From: Dehalococcoidia bacterium
Lineage (GTDB): Bacteria; Chloroflexota; Dehalococcoidia; SHYD01; SHYC01
DNA length: 8,622 nt
Direction of reading: 5' to 3'
Assembly: GCA_016844365.1 (NCBI GenBank)
Contig: JAENIT010000016.1
Span: forward strand, 1-8,622
Positions 1 to 6,307 of the stretch are shown here, in pieces. Each line of letters begins with the position of its first letter. Positions within the stretch are counted from its first letter, which is position 1. The position numbers and the translations under genes are program-made. Under the pieces are notes generated by a model. The model was not told the DNA's origin and made no database searches. It saw nothing but the letters and a program-made list of their open reading frames with translations.

Positions 1-640
1 GGGTCCCTCGGTTTATCAGCTCCATACGCTGCCATTGCACGCCGGGCAGGTAGTTGGGCATGAAGAAGTGGCCAAGATTGGCGTGGCGCGGAGCGTCCGG
101 GTCAGTAACCGCCAAGAGCCACATATAATCGGGATCGACGGAGCTGATGTAGCACTTCACCCCGTTTATGACGAAGTCGTCGCCGTCTTTAGTCGCTCTG
201 GTCTTCACCGAGGCTAGGTCGACGCCGCAGTCAGGCTCGGTCCACAACAGCCCGTGGTCAATGTCTCCTCTTAGCAGCGGCTTTAGGAGCTTCTGCTTCT
301 GCTCTTCCGTACCGTAGATGTACATCCCAGCCACTGCCGTGCCACCGGCGTTGACGTCTTCTCCAAAATGGTCCCTAAGTTCTTCTTTGATGATGATGTC
401 ATGGTCCGTGGTGAGACCACCGCCACCATACTCCTTGGGCATAGTGGCGTACAGCCACCCCTTGTTGCCCAACTTCTTCCGGATCTCCTTCCTCCACTCC
501 CGCTGCTCATTGGTTATCTCGTTGCCATTGATGGAGACCTCCCCCAACTCAGGGGGCATCTTCCCAACCTCGTCCAGCCAAGCCCGGACTTCCTTCCTGA
601 ACTCCTCCTGCTCCTTGGTGTATGTAATCTGGAACTCCAT
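1..640 (-). CDS. Acyl-CoA dehydrogenase family protein, copy 1 (C-terminus beyond window)
   Basis: FAD-dependent acyl-CoA dehydrogenase (ACAD) superfamily; such enzymes oxidise acyl-CoA thioesters to 2-enoyl-CoA and pass electrons to an electron-transfer flavoprotein. Only the first 213 codons are present, covering the N-terminal helical domain and the middle beta domain. The frame is open from the ATG at 640 to the window edge, and AAGGGAGGT (646-655) is well placed for that start. Visible motifs are MPKEYGGGGL, the flavin motif TEPDCGVDLASVKTRA (from residue 134) and NGVKCYIS. It is about 83% identical to copy 2 by hand alignment and has two extra codons near residue 90. It differs from copies 2 and 3 by Cys instead of Ser at residue 138. 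It is the last of three same-strand paralogues and lies 138 bp beyond copy 2, with a terminator in the gap, so its expression may be separately controlled. Substrate unknown. Family call is firm; specific activity is not. Confidence 0.93.
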   Translation of the reverse strand, partial: MEFQITYTKEQEEFRKEVRAWLDEVGKMPPELGEVSINGNEITNEQREWRKEIRKKLGNKGWLYATMPKEYGGGGLTTDHDIIIKEELRDHFGEDVNAGGTAVAGMYIYGTEEQKQKLLKPLLRGDIDHGLLWTEPDCGVDLASVKTRATKDGDDFVINGVKCYISSVDPDYMWLLAVTDPDAPRHANLGHFFMPNYLPGVQWQRMELINRGT

Positions 641-645
641 GTCAT

Positions 646-655
646 ACCTCCCTTT
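646..655 (-). promoter_or_regulatory. Ribosome binding site of ACAD copy 1
   Basis: The minus strand reads AAGGGAGGT about five bases before the ATG at 640. It fixes the start and matches the MEF start of the other two copies. Confidence 0.7.
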
Positions 656-661
656 CCGCTA

Positions 662-699
662 CTATAAAAAGACAAGCCGAGCCATTGAAGCTCGGCTTG
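662..699 (-). terminator. Rho-independent terminator after ACAD copy 2
   Basis: A perfect 10-bp stem (673-682 pairing with 690-699, CAAGCCGAGC/GCTCGGCTTG) with a 7-nt loop is followed on the minus strand by TCTTTTTATAG. It begins 80 nt after the stop codon of copy 2. On the plus strand no T-run follows, so it acts in the minus direction only. It lies just upstream of copy 1 and should limit read-through into that gene. Confidence 0.85.
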
Positions 700-728
700 A
701 GCTTACTAAAAAACCAATCTTATGTCAA
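700..728 (-). promoter_or_regulatory. Possible promoter for ACAD copy 1, overlapping the terminator
   Basis: The minus strand has a perfect TTGACA (723-728), a 17-bp spacer with a run of six Ts, then TAAGCT (700-705), which matches only three of six -10 positions. The predicted start (about 693) falls inside the terminator stem, so transcripts starting here would not form the hairpin. This would explain how copy 1 is expressed despite the terminator. The weak -10 keeps confidence low. Confidence 0.4.
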
Positions 729-778
729 TAGATCTAGATACCAAACTTCCCCCCTACCAGGGCTGTAGATCTCAGAGC

Positions 779-1972
779 TTAGTGGGTCGGAGCCGCCGTC
801 TCGTGGGTTCGGCTCATGCCCACCCGTCGGGCGATGATCACCTTATCAATCTCGTAGGAGCCGCCGCCGTGAGTCGACATGGAGGCGTTCCTCTGGGCGT
901 ACTCTATCCTACCCTTTAGCAAGCCTACTTCCCTATCTTCGCTTAGGGAGTGGGGGCCCAGAAGGTCCAAGAAGTCTTCCGCCGTCCGAATACGGGTCTC
1001 CCGCGAGAACCACCTGCTCTGGGGACCGTGGTAGCTCTGGCGCTCGTGGGCCCGGAACATCCAGAAGTTACGGCGACCAATGAGGCTGTTCACGTGGTTG
1101 CGTATGTAGGCGTCTACCAGGTGCTCTCTAGCAGCATCTCCTTGAGCCAAGGAGCGTACCTTGCCCTCCTGCCAGGCCTCTATAAGCTCATCAACGACAT
1201 CCTCACCAAGGGAGTAGAGGCTTCCCGCAGCGCCATGCTCCAACTCCAGGCTACTCTGGGCCACCTGCCATCCCTGGGTCTCTCCACCGATTAGATATTC
1301 TCTGGGCACCCGAACATTGTCAAAGAACACAAAGTGCTGGGTCCCTCGGTTTATCAGCTCCATACGCTGCCATTGCACGCCAGGCAGATAGTTGGGCATG
1401 AAGAAATGGCCGAGATTGGCGTGGCGAGGGGCCTCAGGGTCAGTAACCGCCAGGAGCCACATATAATCGGGTTCAACGGCGCTGATGTAGCACTTCACTC
1501 CGTTTAGGACGTAGTCGTCGCCGTCGCGAATGGCTCTGGTCTTTACCGAAGCCAGGTCAACACCGGAGTCGGGCTCCGTCCACAGCAGTCCGTGGTCAAT
1601 ATCCCCTCTGAGCAGAGGCTTTAGGAGCTTCTCCTTTTGTTCGTCCGTCCCGTACACATACAGTCCAGCCACGGCTACGCCGCTGGCGCTCACATCTCCG
1701 TAGGGCCTAAGCTCCTCCTTGATGATGATGTCATGGTCCACGGTGAGACCACCACCACCCAACTCCTTGGGCATAGTGGGGTACAACCACCCCTGATGGC
1801 CCAGCTTCTGTCGGAGCCCCTTACTCCATTTACGTTGCTCATCGGTTATCTCGTTACCGTTGATGGATATCTCACCCAGATCAGGGGGCATCTTACCGTT
1901 TTGCTCCAGCCATGCCCGGACTTCCTTTCGGAACTCCTCCTGCTCTTTGGTATAGGTAATCTGAAACTCCAT
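779..1972 (-). CDS. Acyl-CoA dehydrogenase family protein, copy 2
   Basis: Complete 397-residue ACAD, normal length for the family. The N-terminal helical domain runs to about residue 130, the beta domain from about 131 to 240, and the C-terminal four-helix domain follows. The flavin loop is TEPDSGVD (132-139); most ACADs have TEPxxGSD, so the usual Ser is Val. NGVKCYIS matches the segment that contacts flavin N5. The C-terminus reads STHGGGSYEIDKVIIARRV, so the catalytic Glu position of medium-chain enzymes is Gly. By alignment with isovaleryl-CoA dehydrogenase, Glu245 in SLELEHG is the likely base in helix G. The ATG at 1972 has AAGGAGGAGG directly upstream. The gene lies 125 bp downstream of copy 3 with no convincing terminator between, so co-transcription from the copy 3 promoter is likely. 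Substrate is unknown; fatty, branched-chain, aromatic or steroid side-chain acyl-CoA are all possible. Confidence 0.95.
   Translation of the reverse strand: MEFQITYTKEQEEFRKEVRAWLEQNGKMPPDLGEISINGNEITDEQRKWSKGLRQKLGHQGWLYPTMPKELGGGGLTVDHDIIIKEELRPYGDVSASGVAVAGLYVYGTDEQKEKLLKPLLRGDIDHGLLWTEPDSGVDLASVKTRAIRDGDDYVLNGVKCYISAVEPDYMWLLAVTDPEAPRHANLGHFFMPNYLPGVQWQRMELINRGTQHFVFFDNVRVPREYLIGGETQGWQVAQSSLELEHGAAGSLYSLGEDVVDELIEAWQEGKVRSLAQGDAAREHLVDAYIRNHVNSLIGRRNFWMFRAHERQSYHGPQSRWFSRETRIRTAEDFLDLLGPHSLSEDREVGLLKGRIEYAQRNASMSTHGGGSYEIDKVIIARRVGMSRTHETAAPTH
1339..1972 (-). repeat. Diverged tandem gene duplicate of 1-640
   Basis: Positions 1-640 and 1339-1972 are homologous at the nucleotide level. 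The first 43 bases (1-43 and 1339-1381) are identical, including third codon positions. By eye there are about 28 mismatches over the first 240 bases (about 88% identity), with divergence increasing toward the start codons. A 6-base length difference lies near 340-375. This marks a gene duplication or later sequence exchange, not a mobile element. Confidence 0.85.
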
Positions 1973-2012
1973 TCCTCCTCCTTCCCGTAACTACGGACTG
2001 ACCCTTTTTGGC

Positions 2013-2041
2013 GCTCCTTTGGCCTTACCATGCCAAGGAGC
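2013..2041. repeat. Imperfect inverted repeat between ACAD copies 3 and 2
   Basis: GCTCCTT-T-GGC (2013-2023) pairs with GCCAAGGAGC (2032-2041), giving a 10-bp stem with one bulged T and an 8-nt loop. On the minus strand it is followed by GCCAAAAAGGG, not a T-run, so it does not look like an intrinsic terminator. It could be an mRNA stabilising or processing hairpin in the ACAD transcript. Confidence 0.4.
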
Positions 2042-2065
2042 ATTACGACACCCCTTTACGATATA

Positions 2066-2078
2066 CCACAACTTGTGG
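2066..2078. repeat. 13-bp perfect palindrome CCACAA-C-TTGTGG
   Basis: A short odd-centred dyad 20-32 bp downstream of the copy 3 stop codon. Its geometry would suit a dimeric repressor, but no good promoter is seen beside it. Function unknown. Confidence 0.35.
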
Positions 2079-2097
2079 AATTCGCTCTAGTTACAGC

Positions 2098-3318
2098 TTA
2101 ACCTGCAGCCCCGCCGTGGGTGGGAGCCATCACCTCTTTGGTCCGGCTCATGCCCACACGCCGGGCGATGATCACCTTATCTATCTCGTATGAGCCGCCA
2201 CCGTGGGTAGCCATAGAAGCTCCCCTCTGAGCCTGCTCAACGCGTCCACCCATTAGACCCCATCCTTGGTCGTTCACGAGGGAGTGGGGGCCAAGGAGCT
2301 CCAGCAGGTCTTCCGCGGTCCTAATGCGGGTCTCTCGCCCGAACCACTGCTTCTGAGGCCCGTGATAGCTCTGGGGCTGCTTGGTGTTGAACATCCAGAA
2401 GTTGCGGCGTGCGATAAGGGTCTCCACATGAGAGCGGATATAGGCAGTCACCAGATGCTCCTTGGCAGCGTCGCCATGAGCCAGGGAGTTAGGCACCTTC
2501 CCCTCCTGCCAGGACTTGACCAAGTCCTCTACCACTGCCTCTCGTCCAAATAGACCACCAGCGGCCCCGTGCTCCAACTCCAGGCTGCTCTGGGCCACCT
2601 GCCAACCCTGGCTCTCGCCACCGACCAGATACTCTCGTGGCACCCGCACGTTGTCAAAGAACACAAAGTGCTGAGCGCCGCGGTTGATCAACTCCTGGTA
2701 CTGCCAGCTAATTCCAGGGAGATTGGCGGGCATGTAGAAGTGCCCCAAGTTGGCGTGGCGGGGAGCCTCTGGATCTGTTACCGCCAGGATCCACAGGTAA
2801 TCCGGGTCGAACCTGCCGCTGATATAGCACTTCACGCCGTTGAAAACGTAGTCGTCGCCATCTCTGATGGCCCTGGTCCTCACTGAAGCAAGGTCCACGC
2901 CAGAATCGGGCTCGGTCCACAACAGCCACGTAACGGCCTCGCCCTGCAGCATCGGCCTAAGGAAGCGTTGCTTCTGCTCCTCAGTGCCGTAAACATATAG
3001 TGCAGCGATGGACACATTGCCGGCGCTGGAGAAACCAGGCACCTGGTAGCGGTCCATCTCCTCTTTTATAATGATGTCGTGGTCCAGGGTCAGACCGCCG
3101 CCGCCATACTCCTTTGGCATTAGGGGATAGAACCAGCCCTTCTGCCCCAGTTTACTGTAGAACTCCCTACACCACGCCACTTGCTCGTCGGTCACGTCCC
3201 TATCGTGGAGGGGCCACGACCCAACACTAGGGGGTATCTTGGAGTTCACATCCAACCAACTCTGGACTTCGTTGCGGAACTCCTCCTGCTCTTTGGTGTA
3301 CTGAAGCGTAAATTCCAT
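2098..3318 (-). CDS. Acyl-CoA dehydrogenase family protein, copy 3 (promoter-proximal)
   Basis: Complete 406-residue ACAD and the first gene after the promoter at 3385-3413. It shares the subfamily signature: MPKEYGGGGL (from 68), flavin loop TEPDSGVD (135-142), NGVKCYIS (160-167), candidate helix-G base Glu249 in SLELEHG, and a C-terminal HGGGSYEIDKVIIARR. It is the most diverged copy in the N-terminal half but nearly identical to copy 2 from NRG through HGAAG. The chosen start is the ATG at 3318, giving MEFTLQYTKEQ, which aligns with the MEFQITYTKEQ starts of the other copies and has AAGGGAGGAGG five bases upstream. An ATG at 3342 would add eight residues, five of which simply translate the ribosome binding site region, so it is rejected. 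Physiological substrate and electron acceptor are unknown. The copies could form homo- or hetero-oligomers, since some ACADs act as paired subunits. Confidence 0.95.
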   Translation of the reverse strand: MEFTLQYTKEQEEFRNEVQSWLDVNSKIPPSVGSWPLHDRDVTDEQVAWCREFYSKLGQKGWFYPLMPKEYGGGGLTLDHDIIIKEEMDRYQVPGFSSAGNVSIAALYVYGTEEQKQRFLRPMLQGEAVTWLLWTEPDSGVDLASVRTRAIRDGDDYVFNGVKCYISGRFDPDYLWILAVTDPEAPRHANLGHFYMPANLPGISWQYQELINRGAQHFVFFDNVRVPREYLVGGESQGWQVAQSSLELEHGAAGGLFGREAVVEDLVKSWQEGKVPNSLAHGDAAKEHLVTAYIRSHVETLIARRNFWMFNTKQPQSYHGPQKQWFGRETRIRTAEDLLELLGPHSLVNDQGWGLMGGRVEQAQRGASMATHGGGSYEIDKVIIARRVGMSRTKEVMAPTHGGAAG

Positions 3319-3323
3319 AAAGC

Positions 3324-3334
3324 CCTCCTCCCTT
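3324..3334 (-). promoter_or_regulatory. Ribosome binding site that sets the ACAD copy 3 start
   Basis: The minus strand reads AAGGGAGGAGG, five bases before the ATG at 3318. It lies inside the reading frame that would follow the upstream ATG at 3342, so it argues for the shorter protein. Confidence 0.8.
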
Positions 3335-3355
3335 GAAGCCAACGCGCTAAACCAT

Positions 3356-3370
3356 CGAGGCTACGCCTCG
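3356..3370 (-). promoter_or_regulatory. Small hairpin in the ACAD mRNA leader
   Basis: CGAGGC-TAC-GCCTCG, a perfect 6-bp stem with a 3-nt loop. If transcription starts about 7 bases after the -10 (near 3378), the hairpin lies close to the 5' end of the transcript, where it could protect the mRNA. It has no T-run on either strand. Confidence 0.5.
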
Positions 3371-3384
3371 TAACAGATGGCTTT

Positions 3385-3400
3385 ATTGTAAGTCTACAAT
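3385..3400. promoter_or_regulatory. Candidate operator dyad ATTGTA-N4-TACAAT over the -10
   Basis: A perfect 6+6 bp inverted repeat whose one arm is the -10 hexamer of the ACAD promoter. A dimeric repressor bound here would block RNA polymerase. A further TACAAT occurs at 3436-3441, 41 bp (about four helical turns) from the arm at 3395. No regulator gene is in the window, so the binding protein is unknown. Confidence 0.5.
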
Positions 3401-3413
3401 AACCTGATGTCAA
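3385..3413 (-). promoter_or_regulatory. Strong sigma70-type promoter of the ACAD operon
   Basis: On the minus strand there is a perfect TTGACA (-35; 3408-3413), exactly 17 bp, then TACAAT (-10; 3385-3390; five of six consensus bases). The expected start is near 3378, giving a leader of about 60 nt before the ATG at 3318. The AT-rich DNA upstream of the -35 could act as an UP element. Confidence 0.8.
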
Positions 3414-3497
3414 TACTTTCCTACATCTTAATTCGTACAATTTTTCTCATTATGTGGATATCATAGTCTGGATACACAAGGACGGAAGTCGTTTTCC

Positions 3498-3525
3498 TTT
3501 ACAAGCTATGATAATCTGCTACACT
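3498..3525 (+). promoter_or_regulatory. Possible promoter of the unknown gene-lepA unit
   Basis: TTTACA (3498-3503), a 16-bp spacer and TACACT (3520-3525) would start transcription near 3532, about 90 nt before the ATG at 3623. Each hexamer matches imperfectly. TATGATAAT at 3508-3516 is another -10-like sequence but lacks a -35. Confidence 0.35.
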
Positions 3526-3622
3526 TAAAGGGAACAGGTACTATACTACTAGATTCTTCAACCCAGGTCTGGGGCGCTTACTTTACCATGGCATTAGCTC
3601 ACTTCCGAGTCTCCGAACTGCA

Positions 3623-4471
3623 ATGAAGTTCACCACTACCCGGTATCCCATTTGGAACCTTTGGATCGCTCGACCCCTGGAAAGCTGCGGTTACACGTTT
3701 ACTCCAGTGGATGACTATGACAATGCTGTACGAACCCTTCTGGCGAGCCCGGAGGACTTCCAGACCGTTATCGCGACCAAAGAGACGCCGGAGGGCGCTC
3801 AGGATGAAACCGCCCTACTGTGGGACAGCGGTCGGCGTATAGACGATCTGATGGTGCTCTTCTCCCTTGCTCAAGGCCGCAATATCCACTACAGAGAAGC
3901 GCACTGGAAGATCATGGATGGAGAGAAAGTGGTCTCCAGCGGAGTCAATTACAATTATATGGGTAGGGCATTGGCCCAGGGAGACAGGGCCATCACCCCC
4001 TTCGAGATATACTGGTTCCTCGAGCGCGCAATACCAATAGCGACACAGCCCGGATGGGCCGCCGACAATGGGTTCACTCCCGCCGTTTTCTGGTATCTGG
4101 ACTCTTTAACCCAGTCGGTTGTGGAGCTCAGGTATATGACCGCCTGGATGGGGGTCCAGTCTTTGGCCTCACGCCACGCTCAAAAGACGGGGCTGAGCGC
4201 GAGCAACGGTGGCGCTGATATGATAGAGGCGCTCACCTCATTCAGAGATGACAACCAGATGCCATACATATCCGACCAACTCATCGAGTTCTGCATCGAA
4301 TTGGCAAATGACTTTACATCACGCGCCTCGGAGGACCGCTTTTTCACACATCGCCTGGCCTACATCTACACTAGGAAACTCCAGCTCACTCTGGAGATGA
4401 CGCTCCTGGAGATGCTGGGGGCAGGCGGTTTCGCCCGGCGAGATAGCGTTCTGCGGGACATCAGGAGATAA
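3623..4471 (+). CDS. Conserved-looking hypothetical protein upstream of lepA
   Basis: 282 residues; I do not recognise the family. There is no signal peptide or membrane segment, so it is probably cytosolic. The first half has mixed, strand-like character with many aromatics (WNLW at 11-14, HWKI at 94-97, YNYM at 110-113) and a segment LMVLFSLAQGRNIHYREAHW (76-95). The second half is helical (about 152-188 and 214-266). The layout (N-terminal beta-like part with 'SLAQGR', then 'ELRYMTAWMGVQSLA') is loosely like ApeA/HEPN-type proteins, but no Rx4-6H motif is present, so that is only a hint. The ATG at 3623 is the first candidate in frame, although its ribosome binding site is poor. Codon use and composition resemble lepA. 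The gene ends 3 nt before lepA, whose ribosome binding site it contains, so the two are likely co-transcribed and coupled. Confidence 0.8.
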   Translation: MKFTTTRYPIWNLWIARPLESCGYTFTPVDDYDNAVRTLLASPEDFQTVIATKETPEGAQDETALLWDSGRRIDDLMVLFSLAQGRNIHYREAHWKIMDGEKVVSSGVNYNYMGRALAQGDRAITPFEIYWFLERAIPIATQPGWAADNGFTPAVFWYLDSLTQSVVELRYMTAWMGVQSLASRHAQKTGLSASNGGADMIEALTSFRDDNQMPYISDQLIEFCIELANDFTSRASEDRFFTHRLAYIYTRKLQLTLEMTLLEMLGAGGFARRDSVLRDIRR

Positions 4472-4477
4472 CCCTTG
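4463..4477 (+). promoter_or_regulatory. lepA ribosome binding site and TTG start inside the upstream gene's end
   Basis: AGGAG at 4463-4467 lies 7 nt before the TTG at 4475 and overlaps the last codons of the unknown gene, which stops at 4469-4471. This supports the TTG start and suggests coupled translation. Confidence 0.75.
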
Positions 4478-6307
4478 GACCAGAGGCACATCCGCAACTT
4501 CTGCATCATAGCTCACATCGACCATGGCAAGTCTACCCTAGCCGACCGCCTCCTGGAGGTAACCCAGACCATCAGCCCTAGAGACATGGAAGCGCAGTTT
4601 CTTGACCAGATGGACCTGGAGCGAGAGCGGGGAATCACCATAAAGCTCCAGCCCATCCGAATGATATACCCGGCATCCGACGGCTCCGAATACCAGCTCA
4701 ACCTCATCGACACCCCGGGCCACGCGGACTTCACCTACGAGGTCTCCCGAAGCCTGGCCGCCTGCGAGGGGGCGCTTCTGGTGGTGGATGCCACTCAGGG
4801 CATCCAGGCCCAAACCCTGGCCAACCTTTATATAGCCCTGGAGTCCAACCTCACCATCATTCCTGTGGTCAACAAGATCGACCTCCCCAACGCCGATCCC
4901 GAGGGGGTGGCCCGTGAGGTAGCTGATGTCATAGGTTTGCCCATGGAGGATGTCATCTTCACCTATGCGAAGGAAGGCACCGGTATAGGGGAATTGTTAG
5001 AAGCGGTAGTTAAGCGAGTACCGCCTCCCTCGGGGCATCCCGATCGGACTCTCAGCGCTCTTATCTTCGATTCCAAGTACGACTCTTACAAAGGGGTGAT
5101 GGCCTACGTGCGGGTGGTAGACGGGGTGGTGAGAGCCCACCAGCGACTGCTGATGATGGTTACTGGCACCACCGTGGAAGCCCTGGAGGTGGGTTACTTC
5201 ATACCGGGATACAACCAAGCCCCAGCTCTATCCACGGGCGAGGTGGGGTATATAGCTACCGGACTGAAAAACGTCCGTGAGTGCCAGGTGGGAGATACTG
5301 TAACTCTTGTTGATGACCCCGTTGCGGAGGCTCTTCCCGGTTATCGAGGCATCAAGCCCATGGTCTTCGCTGGCCTATACCCGGTGGACAGCAGCGATTT
5401 CCCCCTTCTGCGGGACGCCCTGGACAAGCTCAAACTCAACGACGCCGCTCTCTTCTTCGAGCCAGAAAACAGCGCCGCCCTGGGGCCGGGGTTCCGTTGC
5501 GGCTTTCTGGGCACCCTTCACATGGAGATAGTCCAAGAGCGTCTGGAACGAGAGTACAATATGAACCTGCTGGTCACCGCACCCAGCGTCGAGTACAGAA
5601 TCATCCTCACCAGCGGCGAAGAGCTGTTCATCGACAGTCCAGCCAAACTGCCGGAACCCACCCGTATCCAAGAGGTACAGGAACCGTGGATGAATATAAC
5701 TATTCTCTGCCCTAGCCGCTACGTGGGGCCAGTGATGGAACTGGTGTCTGCCAGAGGCGGGGAGTACGTGAAGATGGAGTACCTGGATACCCCCGGCCGC
5801 GATGGTATAGGCCAGGGGCGAGATGCCACGGTGCTCCTGGAGTACCAGATCTCCCTCTCCCAGATTCTGATGGACTTCTACGACACTCTCAAATCTGTGA
5901 CCCAGGGTTATGCCTCCCTGGACTACTCCTTCCTTGGATACAGACCAGGGCCCCTTGTAAAAATGGACATCTTGGTGAACGGCCAACCTGTGGACGCCCT
6001 CTCTATCATCACTTACTCTCAGGGGGCCCATCGGGAGGGCCGGGCCCTGGTGGAAAAGCTGCGGGGGATCATCCCGCGACAACTCTTCGATGTGGCTATC
6101 CAGGCCGCGATAGGCTCCAAGATAGTAGCCCGGGACACAGTTCGGGCCCAGCGGAAGAACGTGCTGGCCAAGTGCTACGGCGGTGACGTGAGCCGCAAGC
6201 GCAAGCTCCTGGAGAAGCAGGCCGAGGGCAAGCGGCGGATGAAACGGGTGGGCAACGTAGAGATCCCCCAAGATGCTTTCCTGGCGGTTCTTAAGATAGA
6301 ACGATAA
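4475..6307 (+). CDS. lepA: Elongation factor 4 (LepA), ribosomal translocase-like GTPase
   Basis: Full-length LepA/EF4 (610 residues; usual length about 600). LepA is a translational GTPase that binds the ribosome and is linked to back-translocation and/or ribosome assembly under ionic stress. The GTPase domain shows G1 AHIDHGKST (13-21), switch [10 protein letters not shown] (49-57), G3 DTPGH (79-83, catalytic His83), and G4 NKID (133-136). G5 reads YAK (164-166) instead of the usual SAK, a mild variant. Domain II, domain III, the EF-G-like domain V ([17 protein letters not shown]) and the LepA-specific C-terminal domain (through [13 protein letters not shown]) follow in order. The TTG start gives [14 protein letters not shown], which fits the family, and AGGAG lies 7 nt upstream. 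The gene probably shares a transcript with the unknown gene 3 nt upstream. No intrinsic terminator is visible after the stop. Confidence 0.98.
   Translation: MDQRHIRNFCIIAHIDHGKSTLADRLLEVTQTISPRDMEAQFLDQMDLERERGITIKLQPIRMIYPASDGSEYQLNLIDTPGHADFTYEVSRSLAACEGALLVVDATQGIQAQTLANLYIALESNLTIIPVVNKIDLPNADPEGVAREVADVIGLPMEDVIFTYAKEGTGIGELLEAVVKRVPPPSGHPDRTLSALIFDSKYDSYKGVMAYVRVVDGVVRAHQRLLMMVTGTTVEALEVGYFIPGYNQAPALSTGEVGYIATGLKNVRECQVGDTVTLVDDPVAEALPGYRGIKPMVFAGLYPVDSSDFPLLRDALDKLKLNDAALFFEPENSAALGPGFRCGFLGTLHMEIVQERLEREYNMNLLVTAPSVEYRIILTSGEELFIDSPAKLPEPTRIQEVQEPWMNITILCPSRYVGPVMELVSARGGEYVKMEYLDTPGRDGIGQGRDATVLLEYQISLSQILMDFYDTLKSVTQGYASLDYSFLGYRPGPLVKMDILVNGQPVDALSIITYSQGAHREGRALVEKLRGIIPRQLFDVAIQAAIGSKIVARDTVRAQRKNVLAKCYGGDVSRKRKLLEKQAEGKRRMKRVGNVEIPQDAFLAVLKIER

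Larger units (their letters stand above)
3319..3622. other. Divergent intergenic region, ACAD operon / unknown gene-lepA
   Basis: About 304 bp with no gene that I can support. It holds the ACAD ribosome binding site, a leader hairpin (3356-3370), a strong minus-strand promoter with a dyad over its -10 (3385-3413), an AT-rich stretch behind that promoter (roughly 3414-3460), and a weaker plus-strand promoter candidate near 3498-3525. It is visibly more AT-rich than the flanking genes. Confidence 0.8.

Noticed and set aside
318..731. Plus-strand open frames across the ACAD copies (for example 318-731, 1637-1990, 2569-2886)
   Set aside because: They are mirror frames of the minus-strand ACAD genes; similar ones recur in each paralogue because the paralogues are homologous, not because they are genes.
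2013..2041. Intrinsic terminator between ACAD copies 3 and 2
   Set aside because: The hairpin is followed by As, not Ts, on the minus strand, and by no T-run on the plus strand.
3319..3342. Eight-residue N-terminal extension of ACAD copy 3
   Set aside because: It translates the ribosome binding site of the MEF start, and the other two copies start at MEF.
3623..4471. HEPN ribonuclease assignment of the unknown protein
   Set aside because: The helical segments look loosely similar, but no Rx4-6H catalytic motif is found; the nearest, RFFTH (239-243), has the wrong spacing.
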